The notes beneath the pieces were generated by a model, which did no database searches, was not told the origin of the DNA, and saw only the letters and a program-made list of their open reading frames with translations. The translations under genes and the position numbers were made by a program. From AP-15 sp963846635 (GTDB taxonomy: Bacteria; Pseudomonadota; Alphaproteobacteria; ATCC43930; CGMCC-115725), in assembly GCA_963846635.1 (NCBI GenBank), contig CAWJXM010000001.1, positions 124,001 through 188,000 of the forward strand: a stretch of 64,000 bases of DNA, in the 5' to 3' direction. This document shows, one piece after another, positions 43,655-55,999 of the stretch (positions are counted from its first letter, which is position 1; each line of letters starts with the position of its first letter).

Positions 43655-44116
43655 ATGACCGGGGCCAAGCTCGCTCCAAACCTTCCGGGTTGGATGGTGG
43701 AGCATGCCAACCGCTATCTTTCGAGCGGCGGCAGCGACGGGCACATGTACACGACGACCCCGCCGGGCGGGCGAGAAATGACGGTGCCGTCGCTATTGCT
43801 GACAACGACCGGCCGCAAATCGGGGGAAAAATTCATCTTCCCGCTATTCTACGGGAAAATCGGCGATAGCTATATCGTGGTCGCCTCGAAGGGCGGGGCA
43901 CCGCAACACCCCGGCTGGTATCGCAACCTCGTCGCCAATCCGGACGTCGAAATGCAGGTCGGGACCGCAAAGATAAAGGCACGGGCCCGGACCGCCAGCG
44001 GCGAAGAGCGCGCCCGGCTGTGGGAAAAGGCACTGGAGTTCTGGCCACCCTATGCCGATTACCAGCGCAAGACCGAGCGCGAGATCCCCGTGGTCATACT
44101 CGACCCCGTCCACTGA
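43655..44116 (+). CDS. Deazaflavin (F420)-dependent Ddn-like nitroreductase
   Basis: The 153-residue split-barrel protein has SLLLTTTGRKSGEKFIFPLF, then YGKIGDSYIVVASKGGAPQH, PGWYRNLVANPDVEMQVG and ARLWEKALEFWPPYADYQRK, then TEREIPVVILDP. This is the Ddn family, in which TGRKSG and the ASKGGAP.HP.WY.N segments bind F420H2. Mycobacterial Ddn reduces quinones and activates nitroimidazole drugs. The pairing with the F420 biosynthesis genes at 59-64 kb makes F420H2 use in this host plausible. The gene is intact, although the three upstream genes carry indels. It has a GGAG-type site at 43642-43645. Confidence 0.85.
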   Translation: MTGAKLAPNLPGWMVEHANRYLSSGGSDGHMYTTTPPGGREMTVPSLLLTTTGRKSGEKFIFPLFYGKIGDSYIVVASKGGAPQHPGWYRNLVANPDVEMQVGTAKIKARARTASGEERARLWEKALEFWPPYADYQRKTEREIPVVILDPVH

Positions 44117-44470
44117 CCTCAACGGTGCCACCGCAGCATTCTCTTTTCGGCTTGCATCATGGCGCAAGCGGGCACACCCACTGCGCCCGGCTAAAACGAC
44201 TGCTCAGCTCGACCTTCGACAACATCGCCGAAACAAGGAAGGCAGCGGGTCGCCACGCATCCAAACTGCTCCCAAGCGACAGCGGCGTCGGCTAGCACCG
44301 ACTTGCGACGTCCGTCGCGAGTGCGCGGCTTGGTCCGGCCGACATTCTGCGCGCGCGTTCACGCATGTCGGACGTGCTGCGACGGGTCGCACGGTTAGCG
44401 ACGAGAAAGAGCCATTGCGTGACCTCGTTCTGCGGTAGTCATAGTCGCCCGGCTGATCTGCGGAGGAAGG
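44117..44470. other. Intergenic region before etf-qo
   Basis: No ORF in this stretch of about 350 bases looks real. GGAGGA at 44461-44466 is the ribosome site of the following gene. I see no terminator or operator-like repeat. Confidence 0.45.
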
Positions 44471-46110
44471 ATGTCCGAAGAGCGAGCGGCGCGCGAGCGG
44501 ATGGAATACGACGTGGTCGTGGTCGGCGCGGGACCGTCCGGCCTCGCCGCCGCAATCCGGTTGAAGCAGCTCGCCGCTGCTGGCGAACGGGAGATCGCGG
44601 TTTGTGTCGTCGAGAAAGGTTCGGAAGTTGGCGCCCATATCCTCTCGGGGGCGGTCTTCGAACCACGGGCGCTGAACGAGCTGATCCCCGATTGGCGCGA
44701 GCGCGGCGCGCCGCTCAAGATCCCGGCGAGCGAGGACCGGTTTTTGCTGCTGACCCGCTCGCGCGCAGTCCGGCTGCCGACCCCGCCGCAAATGCACAAT
44801 CATGGCAATTACATCATCAGCCTCGGCAATCTCTGCCGCTGGCTGGCGACCGAGGCCGAGGCGCTCGGCGTCGAAATCTACTCTGGCTTTGCCGCTGCCG
44901 AAGTTCTGTACGATGACGCCGGTCGGGTGCGCGGCGTCGCAACCGGCGATATGGGGATCGGCAGAGACGGCAGGCCGACCGAACGCTACCAGCCCGGCGT
45001 CGAGCTCGTCGCCCGAGAGACGTTGTTCGCCGAAGGTTGTCGCGGATCCTGACCAAGACCCTGGTCGAGCGATTTGCTCTCCGCGACGGCATCGATCCCC
45101 AGACTTATGCGATCGGCATCAAGGAATTATGGGAGGTGGCGCCGTCGCGGCACCAGCCGGGTCTCGTCATTCATACGGTTGGCTGGCCGCTTGACGCGGC
45201 CACTTACGGCGGCTCGTTTCTGTATCATCTCGAAGACCGGCAAGTCTCGGTTGGCTTTGTGATCGGGCTCGATTACCGCAATCCCTATCTGAACCCGTTC
45301 GAAGAGTTCCAGCGCTTCAAAACGCATCCCGCAATTCGCCCGTTCTTCGAGGGCGGGCGGCGCATCAGCTATGGCGCACGTGCGCTGAACGAGGGCGGGT
45401 TTCAGTCGATCCCGCGGCTTGATTTTCCAGGCGGCGCGCTTGTCGGCTGCGCCGCCGGATTTCTCAACGTGCCCAAAATCAAGGGCAGCCATACCGCGAT
45501 AAAATCGGGCATGGTCGCGGCCGAAACCATTTTTCGCCGGGTGACCGGGAATGACCACCGGGCCTCGGTGCGCAGCGCCCTTGAGGAGAGCTGGGTATGG
45601 GATGAGTTGCGCAGGGTGCGCAACATCCGGCCGAGCTTCCGCTGGGGGCTGTGGGCTGGACTCGCCTATTCGGCGCTCGACACCTACGTGCTGCGCGGGG
45701 CGGCACCTTGGACATTGCACAATCACGCGGACCATACCCGGTTGCTGCCTGCGGCGAGAGCGCGAAAGATCGCCTATCCCCGACCGGACGGCCAGATCAC
45801 CTTCGACCGGTTGTCGTCAGTCTTTATCTCAAACACCAACCACGAGGAGGACCAGCCGCCGCATCTCAAACTGCGCGATCCGGCAAAGGCGATCACGGTC
45901 AATTATCGGCTCTACGATTCGCCCGAACAGCGCTATTGTCCGGCCGGAGTCTACGAGATCGTGCAGCGCGAGGGACCGGCCGGTCCGTACTTACAAATCA
46001 ATGCGCAAAACTGCGTACACTGCAAGACATGCGACATCAAAGATCCGGAGCAGAACATCGATTGGGTTGTGCCGGAGGGAGGCGGCGGCCCGAATTACCC
46101 GAATATGTAA
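44471..46110 (+). CDS. Electron transfer flavoprotein-ubiquinone oxidoreductase, frameshift
   Basis: The first frame has the FAD site YDVVVVGAGPSGLAAAIRLK, EKGSEVGAHILSGAVFEPRA and LPTPPQMHNHGNYIISLGNL. It stops after FAEGCRGS near 45050. The second frame continues LTKTLVERFALRDGIDPQTY, GGSFLYHLEDRQVSVGFVIG and GAAPWTLHNHADHTRLLPAA. It ends with the 4Fe-4S motif NCVHCKTCDIKDPEQNIDWV, then VPEGGGGPNYPNM. Restoring one C in the CC at 45048-45050 joins them into the usual protein of about 546 residues. It passes electrons from acyl-CoA dehydrogenases via ETF to quinone at the inner membrane. Confidence 0.88.
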
Positions 46111-46145
46111 TGCCCGATCTGGGAAACAGGGGACGATAGCGAGAC

Positions 46146-47873
46146 ATGACGAAAGCGGTTAACGAGTGGGTAAAAGTCGGGCCTGTAGCCGGGCTGATTT
46201 TGGGCACCTTGGCGGCTCTCACGACGACAGGCGCGGGGGCCGCTCGCGAAGATGCGCCGCCGCCCGCAACATCGCCCTACGGGGCCTATCTCGCCGGGCG
46301 ACACGCCCAGGAGGATCGGGCATTTGGCGCGGCGGCCGCATTCTACGAGCAGGCTCTGCGCGCCGATCCGCAAGCGCCCGAACTGATCACCCGAACCTTT
46401 CTGATGGAGGCCGATGAGGGTCATTTCGAGCGTGCCCTGCCGCTCGCCAAAGAGGCGTTGCAGTTCGACAGTTCGGATGCGGTTGCCGACCTGATGCTGC
46501 TGATCGATCGGGTCAAAGCGGGCGACAAAGCTGGCGCGTTGGCGCGCGCCGAGGCGCTGCCGGATGATGGTCTTCATCGTTATCTAAGCCCGCTGGCGCG
46601 CGCATGGACCAGGGTTGCAATGGGCAACCTGTCGGGGGCTGAGGCGGCGCTTCGCGATCTTGATAAATTCGACGGCTTTGCGCCGCTCGAGTATTTTCAG
46701 CTTGGCCTCATTTATGATTTCGTTGGAAATCCGGTAAAGGCGGAAGAGCTCTATAAGAAAACGCTGGCGGCCACCGGCCAGCTCAATTGGCGGCTCGCCG
46801 ACGCAATGGCTAACTTTTACGAGCGTCATGGCCGACGCGACGAAGCGGCCGCGGTTTATGCCCGCTTTGTCAAGGAGAATCCGGGCAGCGAGCTTGCCGA
46901 GGTGGTCCAATCGGAGAAACCAGCCGTCAATCCGGCGCCGCTGATCGGGTCTGCGACAGACGGGCTGGCTGAGGCCCTGTTCGATTTGGCGAGCGTCGTG
47001 AACCGGCCGGACACGATCGATGTGGCGCTGATTTATGATCGCGCAGCGCTCGAACTGCGCCCCAATCTGATGGTTGCGCAATTGCTGCTCGCCGACATTT
47101 TGACCGACCAGGGAAAACCGCAACAAAGTCTCGCAATTCTGACCGAGATCCCGCCTCAATCGCGCTATTCATGGTCGGCCCGGTTGCGCGCCGCCGCCAA
47201 TCTCGAGGCGCTCGATCACACCGACGAGGCGATCGCCGAGCTTCAGGCTATGGCCGCCAAGGAGCCGAAATGGGCTTCCGCCGAGATCCAGCTCGGCGAC
47301 ACCTTGCGCGAGCAAAAGCGATTTTCCGAGGCGGCCGATGCCTATAGCGAAGCCATCAAACGCTTGAAAGCCGAGGATATGCCGCCGCGCTGGGCGCTCT
47401 ATTACAGCCGCGGAATTGCTTATGAGCGCTCCAATCAATGGACGCTTGCCGAAGCCGACCTCGAGCACGCGCTCGAACTGAAACCGGATCAGCCGCTGGT
47501 GCTGAATTATCTCGGCTATTCCTGGATCGACCGTGGCGAAAAATTGCACCCCGGCTTGAAGATGATCGAAAAAGCCGTCGAGCTGCGGCCTGACGACGGC
47601 TACATCGTGGACAGCCTCGGCTGGGCCCATTACCGGCTCGGCGACTATGCGAGCGCGGTCGAATATCTAGAAAAGGCGCTCGAGCTCGTGCCCGAGGACC
47701 CAACGATCAACGATCATCTTGGCGACGCTTATTGGAAGAGCGGGCGGACAACGGAAGCGCGCTATCAATGGCGGCGCGCCCTGCAATTCAAGCCCGACAA
47801 GGACGACATCAAGCCGATCGAGGCCAAGCTCGACCGCGGACTGCCGGTCGCGACCAAGGCCGGCGGCGGCTGA
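46146..47873 (+). CDS. Secreted TPR-repeat protein
   Basis: The 575-residue protein has an N-terminal hydrophobic signal (VAGLILGTLAALTTTGAGAA) and about a dozen TPR units, such as AFGAAAAFYEQALRADPQAP, KRFSEAADAYSEAIKRLKAE and DYASAVEYLEKALELVPEDP. TPR proteins in this position, directly upstream of ispE, are common in Alphaproteobacteria and are thought to act in outer-membrane or envelope assembly. No catalytic domain is present. The stop is 7 bases before ispE, so the genes are cotranscribed. Confidence 0.82.
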   Translation: MTKAVNEWVKVGPVAGLILGTLAALTTTGAGAAREDAPPPATSPYGAYLAGRHAQEDRAFGAAAAFYEQALRADPQAPELITRTFLMEADEGHFERALPLAKEALQFDSSDAVADLMLLIDRVKAGDKAGALARAEALPDDGLHRYLSPLARAWTRVAMGNLSGAEAALRDLDKFDGFAPLEYFQLGLIYDFVGNPVKAEELYKKTLAATGQLNWRLADAMANFYERHGRRDEAAAVYARFVKENPGSELAEVVQSEKPAVNPAPLIGSATDGLAEALFDLASVVNRPDTIDVALIYDRAALELRPNLMVAQLLLADILTDQGKPQQSLAILTEIPPQSRYSWSARLRAAANLEALDHTDEAIAELQAMAAKEPKWASAEIQLGDTLREQKRFSEAADAYSEAIKRLKAEDMPPRWALYYSRGIAYERSNQWTLAEADLEHALELKPDQPLVLNYLGYSWIDRGEKLHPGLKMIEKAVELRPDDGYIVDSLGWAHYRLGDYASAVEYLEKALELVPEDPTINDHLGDAYWKSGRTTEARYQWRRALQFKPDKDDIKPIEAKLDRGLPVATKAGGG

Positions 47874-47879
47874 CACGGC

Positions 47880-48762
47880 TTGGCCGCGGTCACCGTCTTT
47901 GCGCCCGCCAAGATCAACCTCTATCTGCATGTCACCGGGCGGCGAGCCGACGGCTATCACCTCGTCGATAGTCTCGTCGCTTTTGCCGATATCGGCGATC
48001 GGGTGACGGCTCGGCCCGCGCCCGCACTGTCGCTTCAGGTGGCCGGCCCCGAAGCTGGCGAGATTTCCGGTGGTGCGGACAATTTGGTCTGGCGTGCCGC
48101 CCGGCTATTAGCCGAGCATGCCGGGATTGCGGCTGCTGCAGCACTTCGTCTTGAAAAGAATTTGCCGGTCGCGTCCGGCATCGGCGGCGGATCGAGCGAT
48201 GCAGCAGCGGTCTTGCGCGCCTTGTGCCGCCTCTGGCGGCTTGAGATCGAGATCGCAACAATCGCTCGAACTCGGCGCGCGGCTCGGCGCCGACATTCCC
48301 GTCTGCGTGCACGGCTGCGCCGCCTGGGTCGGCGGCATCGGCGAGCAGATCGAGCCCGCCTCGGCTCTGCCCGAAGCCGGGATCGTGTTGGCAAACCCGC
48401 GCCGGCGATTGCCGACCGCGGCAGTGTTCAAAGCGCGAACCGGCCCATTTTCTGATGCGGCCGAGCGGTTCTTGCCGATCCCGACAAAGGCTGTGGAACT
48501 CGCCGCCGCGCTCGCCGTGTGCCGCAACGACTTGACAGCGGCGGCGCTGACGCTTGTTCCTGAGATCGGCGACGTTCTCGTGGCGCTTCGGCAATTGCCG
48601 GGTAGCTTGCTGGTGCGCATGAGCGGCAGCGGCGCCACTTGCTTTGCTCTCTTTGCCGATCGCGAGACCGCAGAAAGTGCCTGCGCGGAGCTTGCTGCCG
48701 CCGAACCCGGATGGTGGTCTGCCGCCGGCGCCCTGATCGCCGCAAACCCGATCGGCGATTGA
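47880..48762 (+). pseudogene. ispE: 4-diphosphocytidyl-2-C-methyl-D-erythritol kinase, frameshift
   Basis: The first frame starts with TTG and reads VTVFAPAKINLYLHVTGRRA, then DGYHLVDSLVAFADIGD. It carries the ATP loop LPVASGIGGGSSDAAAVLRA. Near 48255 the frame is lost, and the next frame continues LELGARLGADIPVCVHGCAA, then WVGGIGEQIEPA, and SLLVRMSGSGATCFALFADR (third GHMP motif). Combined, it is a normal IspE of about 290 residues, a step of the MEP isoprenoid pathway and essential in most bacteria. A dead copy is therefore unlikely, and a sequencing indel around 48250-48262 is the simpler reading. Confidence 0.85.
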
Positions 48763-49108
48763 GATCCAGCTGGAAGCACACCAAATTAACTGTCGCAAGC
48801 AAACGAATGAGCGGCGAAAAGGGCGCTAACTTTCCGTAAGGTGGCAACCACGCCTTCGCTTAGAGCTGTTCGCGCAGATCGGTACGATCAGAAGCCTCCC
48901 ATCTCTCCCAAACGAAGCAGCCGTTGGAAGCTAAATGACACTGAGGCGGAACTGGGCCAAAATACGCACCGGTGCCGGGTGTCGGTTCTGAAGCCATGAT
49001 TCAGGAAGCAAACCCGCTGACCATCAGCGCCGGCTTCGTCGGCGTTACCACTATTCCCCGTGCCTGAAGCCCCACCGAACGCTGACCGCTAAACGGTGTT
49101 ATTTCAAG
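48763..49108. other. Intergenic region before glutamate dehydrogenase
   Basis: This stretch of about 350 bases has no recognised gene, no T-rich terminator after ispE and no clear repeat. It presumably carries the promoter of the glutamate dehydrogenase gene, but no convincing box was found. Confidence 0.45.
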
Positions 49109-52100
49109 ATGACTGACATCATCGACCTCACGCTGTCGGGGAAGGCAAAAGAGATCCCGGCAGGCAAACTGTCAGCCCCGGCGGGTCCGCTCGGCGAGAC
49201 CAAGAAGGCGCGGCTGATCAGCAAAGCGATTCTTCTCTGCGAAGAAGGCCTCGACCCTGCCGAACGGGAAACTGCAGCGACAGTCATCGCAAAATTTTAC
49301 GAACATGTGCCACCCGGCGATGTCGCCGAGCGCAGCCCAAAGGATCTCGGAGGTGCCGCGCTGGCGCTGTGGCGATTTGCCGGGCGCCGACGTCCGGGGC
49401 AAGCTAAGATCAGAGTTTACAATCCGGAAATTGATACCGACGGCTGGTCGTCGCCGCACACCGTTGTCGAGATCGTCAATGACGACATGCCGTTTCTGGT
49501 CAACTCGGTGACGGCGGCTATCAATGCCGGCGATCGCGTCGTCCGCTTGGTCATTCATCCGATCCTGACAGCTGATCGCGACCCGGCCGGGCGCTTGCGC
49601 GAAATTCGCAACAGCGCCGATCCAGGGCTGCGCGAATCCTGGATGCAGATCGAGATCACCCGCGAGTCCGATCCTGCCGGTCTCGCGCAATTGACGCAGC
49701 AGCTGTCACGAGCTCTCGCCGATGTGCGCGCCGCTGTGGCCGATTGGGGCGCGATGCGCCGCACACTGCGCGCCGTGCTCGACGCCTTGCCAGGGCCGCC
49801 GCCACCCCCGGTGCCGCCGCAGGAATTAGCCGAGGCCGAGGATTTTCTGGCTTGGCTCGATGACGACAATTTCACCTTTCTCGGCTTTCGCGAGTACCTG
49901 TTCGACGGCGTCGGCGAGCCGACTTTGCCGAGTCTGGGCATTCTAGCTGATGCTGATTATCGGATTTTTGACGGCTTGCGCGATTTGTCGTCATTGCCTG
50001 CTGAGGTGCAAGATTTCATCCGTCGGCGCGAGCTTCTGATCATCACCAAATCGAACCGGCGGGCAACCGTTCACCGCCCGGCGCATATGGATGCGATCGG
50101 CGTACGGCGCTTCGACGAGAATGGCGCCGTAATCGGGGTCCGGCTGTTTTTGGGACTCTTGACCTCGCCGGCTTACAATCGCGACCCGCGCGCCATTCCG
50201 CTGCTGCGGCGCAAGATCCGGCATATCCTCGCGCGCTCAGGGCTGTCCCCCGCCAGCCATGATGGCAAGGCGCTGGCCCACATTCTAGACAATCTGCCGC
50301 GCGACGAGCTGTTTCAGGGCAGCGAAGACGAGCTGTTCGACACCGCGATCGGCATTCTGAACCTACAGGAACGCCAGCGGATCGCGGTGTTCGTGCGCCG
50401 TGACCCGCTCGAGCGCTTCGTCTCGTGCCTCGTCTTTGCACCGCGCGAGCGTTACGACAGCAATTTACGACGACGCTTTGCGGCAATCCTCGAAAAGGCC
50501 TTTGCCGGCCAGCTCTCGGCCTTTTACACGCATCTCGACAATTCGGCGCTCGCCCGTATCCATTTCATCATCCGCACCACCCGCGGTCAGGTCCCCGCGG
50601 TCGATACGGCGACGCTCGAACGCGAACTCGCTGAGGCTGGCCGCACCTGGTCCGATCGTCTCGAGGAAGAGGCGATCGCGGCGTTTGGAGAAGGTGAAGC
50701 GCGCGCCCGGCTGCGTCGGCTGAAGCCGTTTCCGGTCGCCTATCAGGTACTGACAGAGACCACCCAGGCGCTCGTCGATTTACCCCGGATCGAAAAGGCG
50801 CTGGCGGGCGCACCTCTCGAAGTGTCGCTAAATCCTGGTGCAAAAGGCGGCCGAACGGGTCTGCGGCTCTACCGCGCCAAAGACCCGGTTATGCTTTCGG
50901 ACATTTTGCCGATGCTCGAAAACCTCGGCCTGCGCGTCGTGGCCGAGGAGCCGTTCCGCATTGACACCGTCGATGGTGATGCAGTCTGGGTCCATGAATT
51001 TGAGGTTGCGGGCGCAGGCGACGTGAGCGGTGCGGTTCAGCGGCGCTTCGAACAGGCACTCGTGGCGCTGTGGACGGGGGCCGTCGAAAACGATGGCTTC
51101 AACCGCCTTGTTCTCGCCGCTGGTCTTTCGGCGCGGCAGGTCACGATTTTTCGGCTTTATTCCAAGTTTCTGAGGCAAGCCGGCAGCACCTTCAGCCAAG
51201 CCTATATGGAGGATGCGCTCGGTGCTCACCCTGACATCGCATCCCGGCTCGTGCGGCTGTTCGAGATGCGGTTCGATCCGTCTGGTCCGGCGGATCGCGG
51301 GCTCGCTGTCATGGGCGAGGTGCAGGCGATCGACCACGCGCTTGATAAAGTCGCGAGCCTCGACGAGGACCGCATCCTGCGCAGCTATTTGATGCTCATA
51401 CTCAAAACCCTGCGCACGAATTATTTCCAGCGGCTGCCATCGGGTGATCCCAAACCTTACCTTGCGGTCAAGCTCGCCAGCAGCGAGCTCGATCTGTTGC
51501 CGGCGCCGCACCCCCTATTCGAGATTTACGTTTACAGCCCGCGCATGGAAGGCGTGCACATGCGGGCTGGCAAGGTCGCCCGCGGCGGCATCCGCTGGTC
51601 GGATCGCAAAGAGGATTTCCGTACCGAGATCCTGGGGCTGATGAAGGCGCAGACGGTCAAGAACGCGGTCATCGTTCCGGTCGGTGCGAAGGGTGGTTTC
51701 GTCATTAAACAGGCGCCGTCGGGGCGCGACCAGTTCGGCGCCGAAGCAATCGAATGCTACAAGATCCTGATCCGCGGGCTACTCGACCTGACCGACAATA
51801 TCGTCGCGGATGGGGAGGAGGGGCATCTCCTCGTGCCGCCGCCGGGTGTCACCCGCCATGACGGCGACGACCCCTATCTCGTCGTCGCGGCGGATAAGGG
51901 TACCGCCACCTTTTCCGACTATGCCAATGCGATTGCCGAGCAATATGGTTTTTGGCTCGGCGATGCGTTCGCCTCGGGCGGCTCGGCGGGCTACGACCAC
52001 AAGGCGATGGGCATCACCGCGCATGGGGCTTGGGAACTCGTCAAACGCCATTTCCGCGAACTCGGACGCAACATCGAGACAAGCGATGTGACCGTCGTCG

Positions 52101-53971
52101 GTGTCGGAGACATGTCGGGCGACGTATTTGGCAACGGCATGCTGATGTCGCGGCATCTGCGTTTGATCGGCGCGTTCGATCATCGCCACATCTTCATTGA
52201 CCCCGACCCCGATCCGGCGCGCAGTTTTGCCGAGCGCGAGAGGCTCTTTCATCTCCCGCGCTCAAGCTGGGCCGATTACGATGCAAGCCTGATTTCGGAG
52301 GGCGGCGGGGTCTTTGAGCGCAGCGCCAAATCGGTCGCGATCAGCCCGCAGATGAAGCGAGTATTCGGTATCGAGGTGGATCATCTGACGCCGGCGGAAT
52401 TGATCCGCAAATTGCTCGGCGCTGCTGTCGATCTGTTGTGGTTCGGCGGTATTGGCACTTTCGTGAAAGCGTCTGACGAGAGCCACGCCGAAGTCGGCGA
52501 TCGCAGCAATGACGCCTTGCGCATCGACAGCACCGAGATCCGGGCCAAAGTGGTGGGGGAGGGCGCCAATCTCGGGGTTACCCAGCGCGGCCGGATCGCA
52601 TATGCCCTCACTGGCGGTCGAATCGATACTGATGCGATCGATAATTCAGCCGGTGTCGACACTTCCGATCATGAAGTGAACCTGAAGATCCTGATCGATC
52701 GCGCAATCGCCGCGAGAAAATTGCCTGCCTCAGAGCGCGACGCGCTGTTGCATGGCATGACCGCGGATGTCGCGGCCCTGGTGTTGCACGACAATTATTT
52801 GCAGGGCCAAGCACTTTCGGTCGCCGAGGCGCGCGGCGTGGCCGCACTCGATCGTCAAATCCGGCTGATCCGCGACCTCGAAAAATCGGGACGCCTCGAT
52901 CGTGCGCTCGAATTCCTGCCCGATGACGAGACATTGGCAGCCCGGGCGGCGCAGCTTCAGGGCCTGACGCGCCCGGAACTGGCAGTGTTGCTGGCCTATT
53001 CCAAAATGACGCTCGACGACGAATTGCTCGCCTCCGATCTGCCGGACGCGCCGCAGCTCGTGGAGGATCTCTACGCCTATTTTCCACCGAGCTTGCGCGA
53101 GCGGCTCGGGCCGCAGATCCCGACCCATCCGCTGCGCCGTGAGATAACCGCGACAGTCGTCACCAATGATCTTGTCAACCGGGTGGGCATCACTTTTGTA
53201 TCTGACCTGCGGGCGCGCACCGGCCGATCCGCCGCCGATATCACCCGCGCCTATCTGATAGTCCGCGATACCTTCGAACTGCAGCGGCTTTGGGCCGAGA
53301 TCGAGGCCGTTGCTGAGCTGATTCCGGCGCGAGTAGAGATTGAGATGCTGCTCGAGATTGGAGCGGTCGCCGAATCGGCGGCGGCTTGGCTGTTGCGCCA
53401 CCGGCGTCTCGATCTTGCGGCGCAACCGCTGCAGCTCGGCCCGCCCATTCGCAGCCTCGCCGCCGGTCTTCCTCAATTGTTGCCGCCGCGCGACAAGGCA
53501 ATCGCCGAGGAGCGAGCGCGTCATTTTGCCGAAGCCGGAGTACCGCAAATGCTCGCCTCCCGCATCGGCGGCATGGTCTTTCTGACCCCGGCATTGGACA
53601 TAGCCGAGTTGGCTGAGCGCGCCGGGAAGCCGCTCGAATACGCCGCACAGGTGTTTTATGAGGTCGGCGTGCGATTTGCGCTCGATGAAATCCGCGCCGC
53701 GGCACGCCGCCTGCCGGCCGAGACGCAATGGCAAAAACTTGCGGTCGAGGCAACGATCGAGGATGTCTCGACATTGCAAGCCGATTTGACAGGACATGTC
53801 TTGAGGGCGGTGCAGCCTGGCGTCGCCGACGCGGTTGCGGCCTGGTCCGCTATGCATGCCGCCGAGCTTGCTCCGGCCGAAGCTGTCGCCCGCGAATTGC
53901 GCGCGAGCCTCGCTCCCGATCTGGCGCTGCTGGTGGTCGCGACACGCCAGCTGCGCCAAATTCTCGGCTGA
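49109..53971 (+). CDS. NAD-dependent glutamate dehydrogenase, large (180-kDa) type
   Basis: The 1,620-residue enzyme is of the L-GDH180 class. The N-terminal half carries the ACT-like and regulatory regions (VVEIVNDDMPFLVNSVTAAI; HPILTADRDPAGRLREIRNS). The catalytic domain lies around 800-1200: RGGIRWSDRKEDFRTEILGL, VKNAVIVPVGAKGGFVIKQA, VVAADKGTATFSDYANAIAE, DVTVVGVGDMSGDVFGNGML (NAD Rossmann) and WFGGIGTFVKASDESHAEVG. The C-terminal 500 residues are helical. It degrades glutamate to 2-oxoglutarate and feeds sucAB. No frameshift is seen over 4.9 kb. It is a single gene. Confidence 0.95.
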   Translation: MTDIIDLTLSGKAKEIPAGKLSAPAGPLGETKKARLISKAILLCEEGLDPAERETAATVIAKFYEHVPPGDVAERSPKDLGGAALALWRFAGRRRPGQAKIRVYNPEIDTDGWSSPHTVVEIVNDDMPFLVNSVTAAINAGDRVVRLVIHPILTADRDPAGRLREIRNSADPGLRESWMQIEITRESDPAGLAQLTQQLSRALADVRAAVADWGAMRRTLRAVLDALPGPPPPPVPPQELAEAEDFLAWLDDDNFTFLGFREYLFDGVGEPTLPSLGILADADYRIFDGLRDLSSLPAEVQDFIRRRELLIITKSNRRATVHRPAHMDAIGVRRFDENGAVIGVRLFLGLLTSPAYNRDPRAIPLLRRKIRHILARSGLSPASHDGKALAHILDNLPRDELFQGSEDELFDTAIGILNLQERQRIAVFVRRDPLERFVSCLVFAPRERYDSNLRRRFAAILEKAFAGQLSAFYTHLDNSALARIHFIIRTTRGQVPAVDTATLERELAEAGRTWSDRLEEEAIAAFGEGEARARLRRLKPFPVAYQVLTETTQALVDLPRIEKALAGAPLEVSLNPGAKGGRTGLRLYRAKDPVMLSDILPMLENLGLRVVAEEPFRIDTVDGDAVWVHEFEVAGAGDVSGAVQRRFEQALVALWTGAVENDGFNRLVLAAGLSARQVTIFRLYSKFLRQAGSTFSQAYMEDALGAHPDIASRLVRLFEMRFDPSGPADRGLAVMGEVQAIDHALDKVASLDEDRILRSYLMLILKTLRTNYFQRLPSGDPKPYLAVKLASSELDLLPAPHPLFEIYVYSPRMEGVHMRAGKVARGGIRWSDRKEDFRTEILGLMKAQTVKNAVIVPVGAKGGFVIKQAPSGRDQFGAEAIECYKILIRGLLDLTDNIVADGEEGHLLVPPPGVTRHDGDDPYLVVAADKGTATFSDYANAIAEQYGFWLGDAFASGGSAGYDHKAMGITAHGAWELVKRHFRELGRNIETSDVTVVGVGDMSGDVFGNGMLMSRHLRLIGAFDHRHIFIDPDPDPARSFAERERLFHLPRSSWADYDASLISEGGGVFERSAKSVAISPQMKRVFGIEVDHLTPAELIRKLLGAAVDLLWFGGIGTFVKASDESHAEVGDRSNDALRIDSTEIRAKVVGEGANLGVTQRGRIAYALTGGRIDTDAIDNSAGVDTSDHEVNLKILIDRAIAARKLPASERDALLHGMTADVAALVLHDNYLQGQALSVAEARGVAALDRQIRLIRDLEKSGRLDRALEFLPDDETLAARAAQLQGLTRPELAVLLAYSKMTLDDELLASDLPDAPQLVEDLYAYFPPSLRERLGPQIPTHPLRREITATVVTNDLVNRVGITFVSDLRARTGRSAADITRAYLIVRDTFELQRLWAEIEAVAELIPARVEIEMLLEIGAVAESAAAWLLRHRRLDLAAQPLQLGPPIRSLAAGLPQLLPPRDKAIAEERARHFAEAGVPQMLASRIGGMVFLTPALDIAELAERAGKPLEYAAQVFYEVGVRFALDEIRAAARRLPAETQWQKLAVEATIEDVSTLQADLTGHVLRAVQPGVADAVAAWSAMHAAELAPAEAVARELRASLAPDLALLVVATRQLRQILG

Positions 53972-53979
53972 GGAGGCGG

Positions 53980-55920
<1,941 letters not shown>

Positions 55921-55999
55921 GGCGTTCTTCCTCCTCGGCGGGCGGCGCCTCAGAAGCGTTGCGCACGCTCGCCGAAGATTATTCTGCCGAGCCCGGAGG

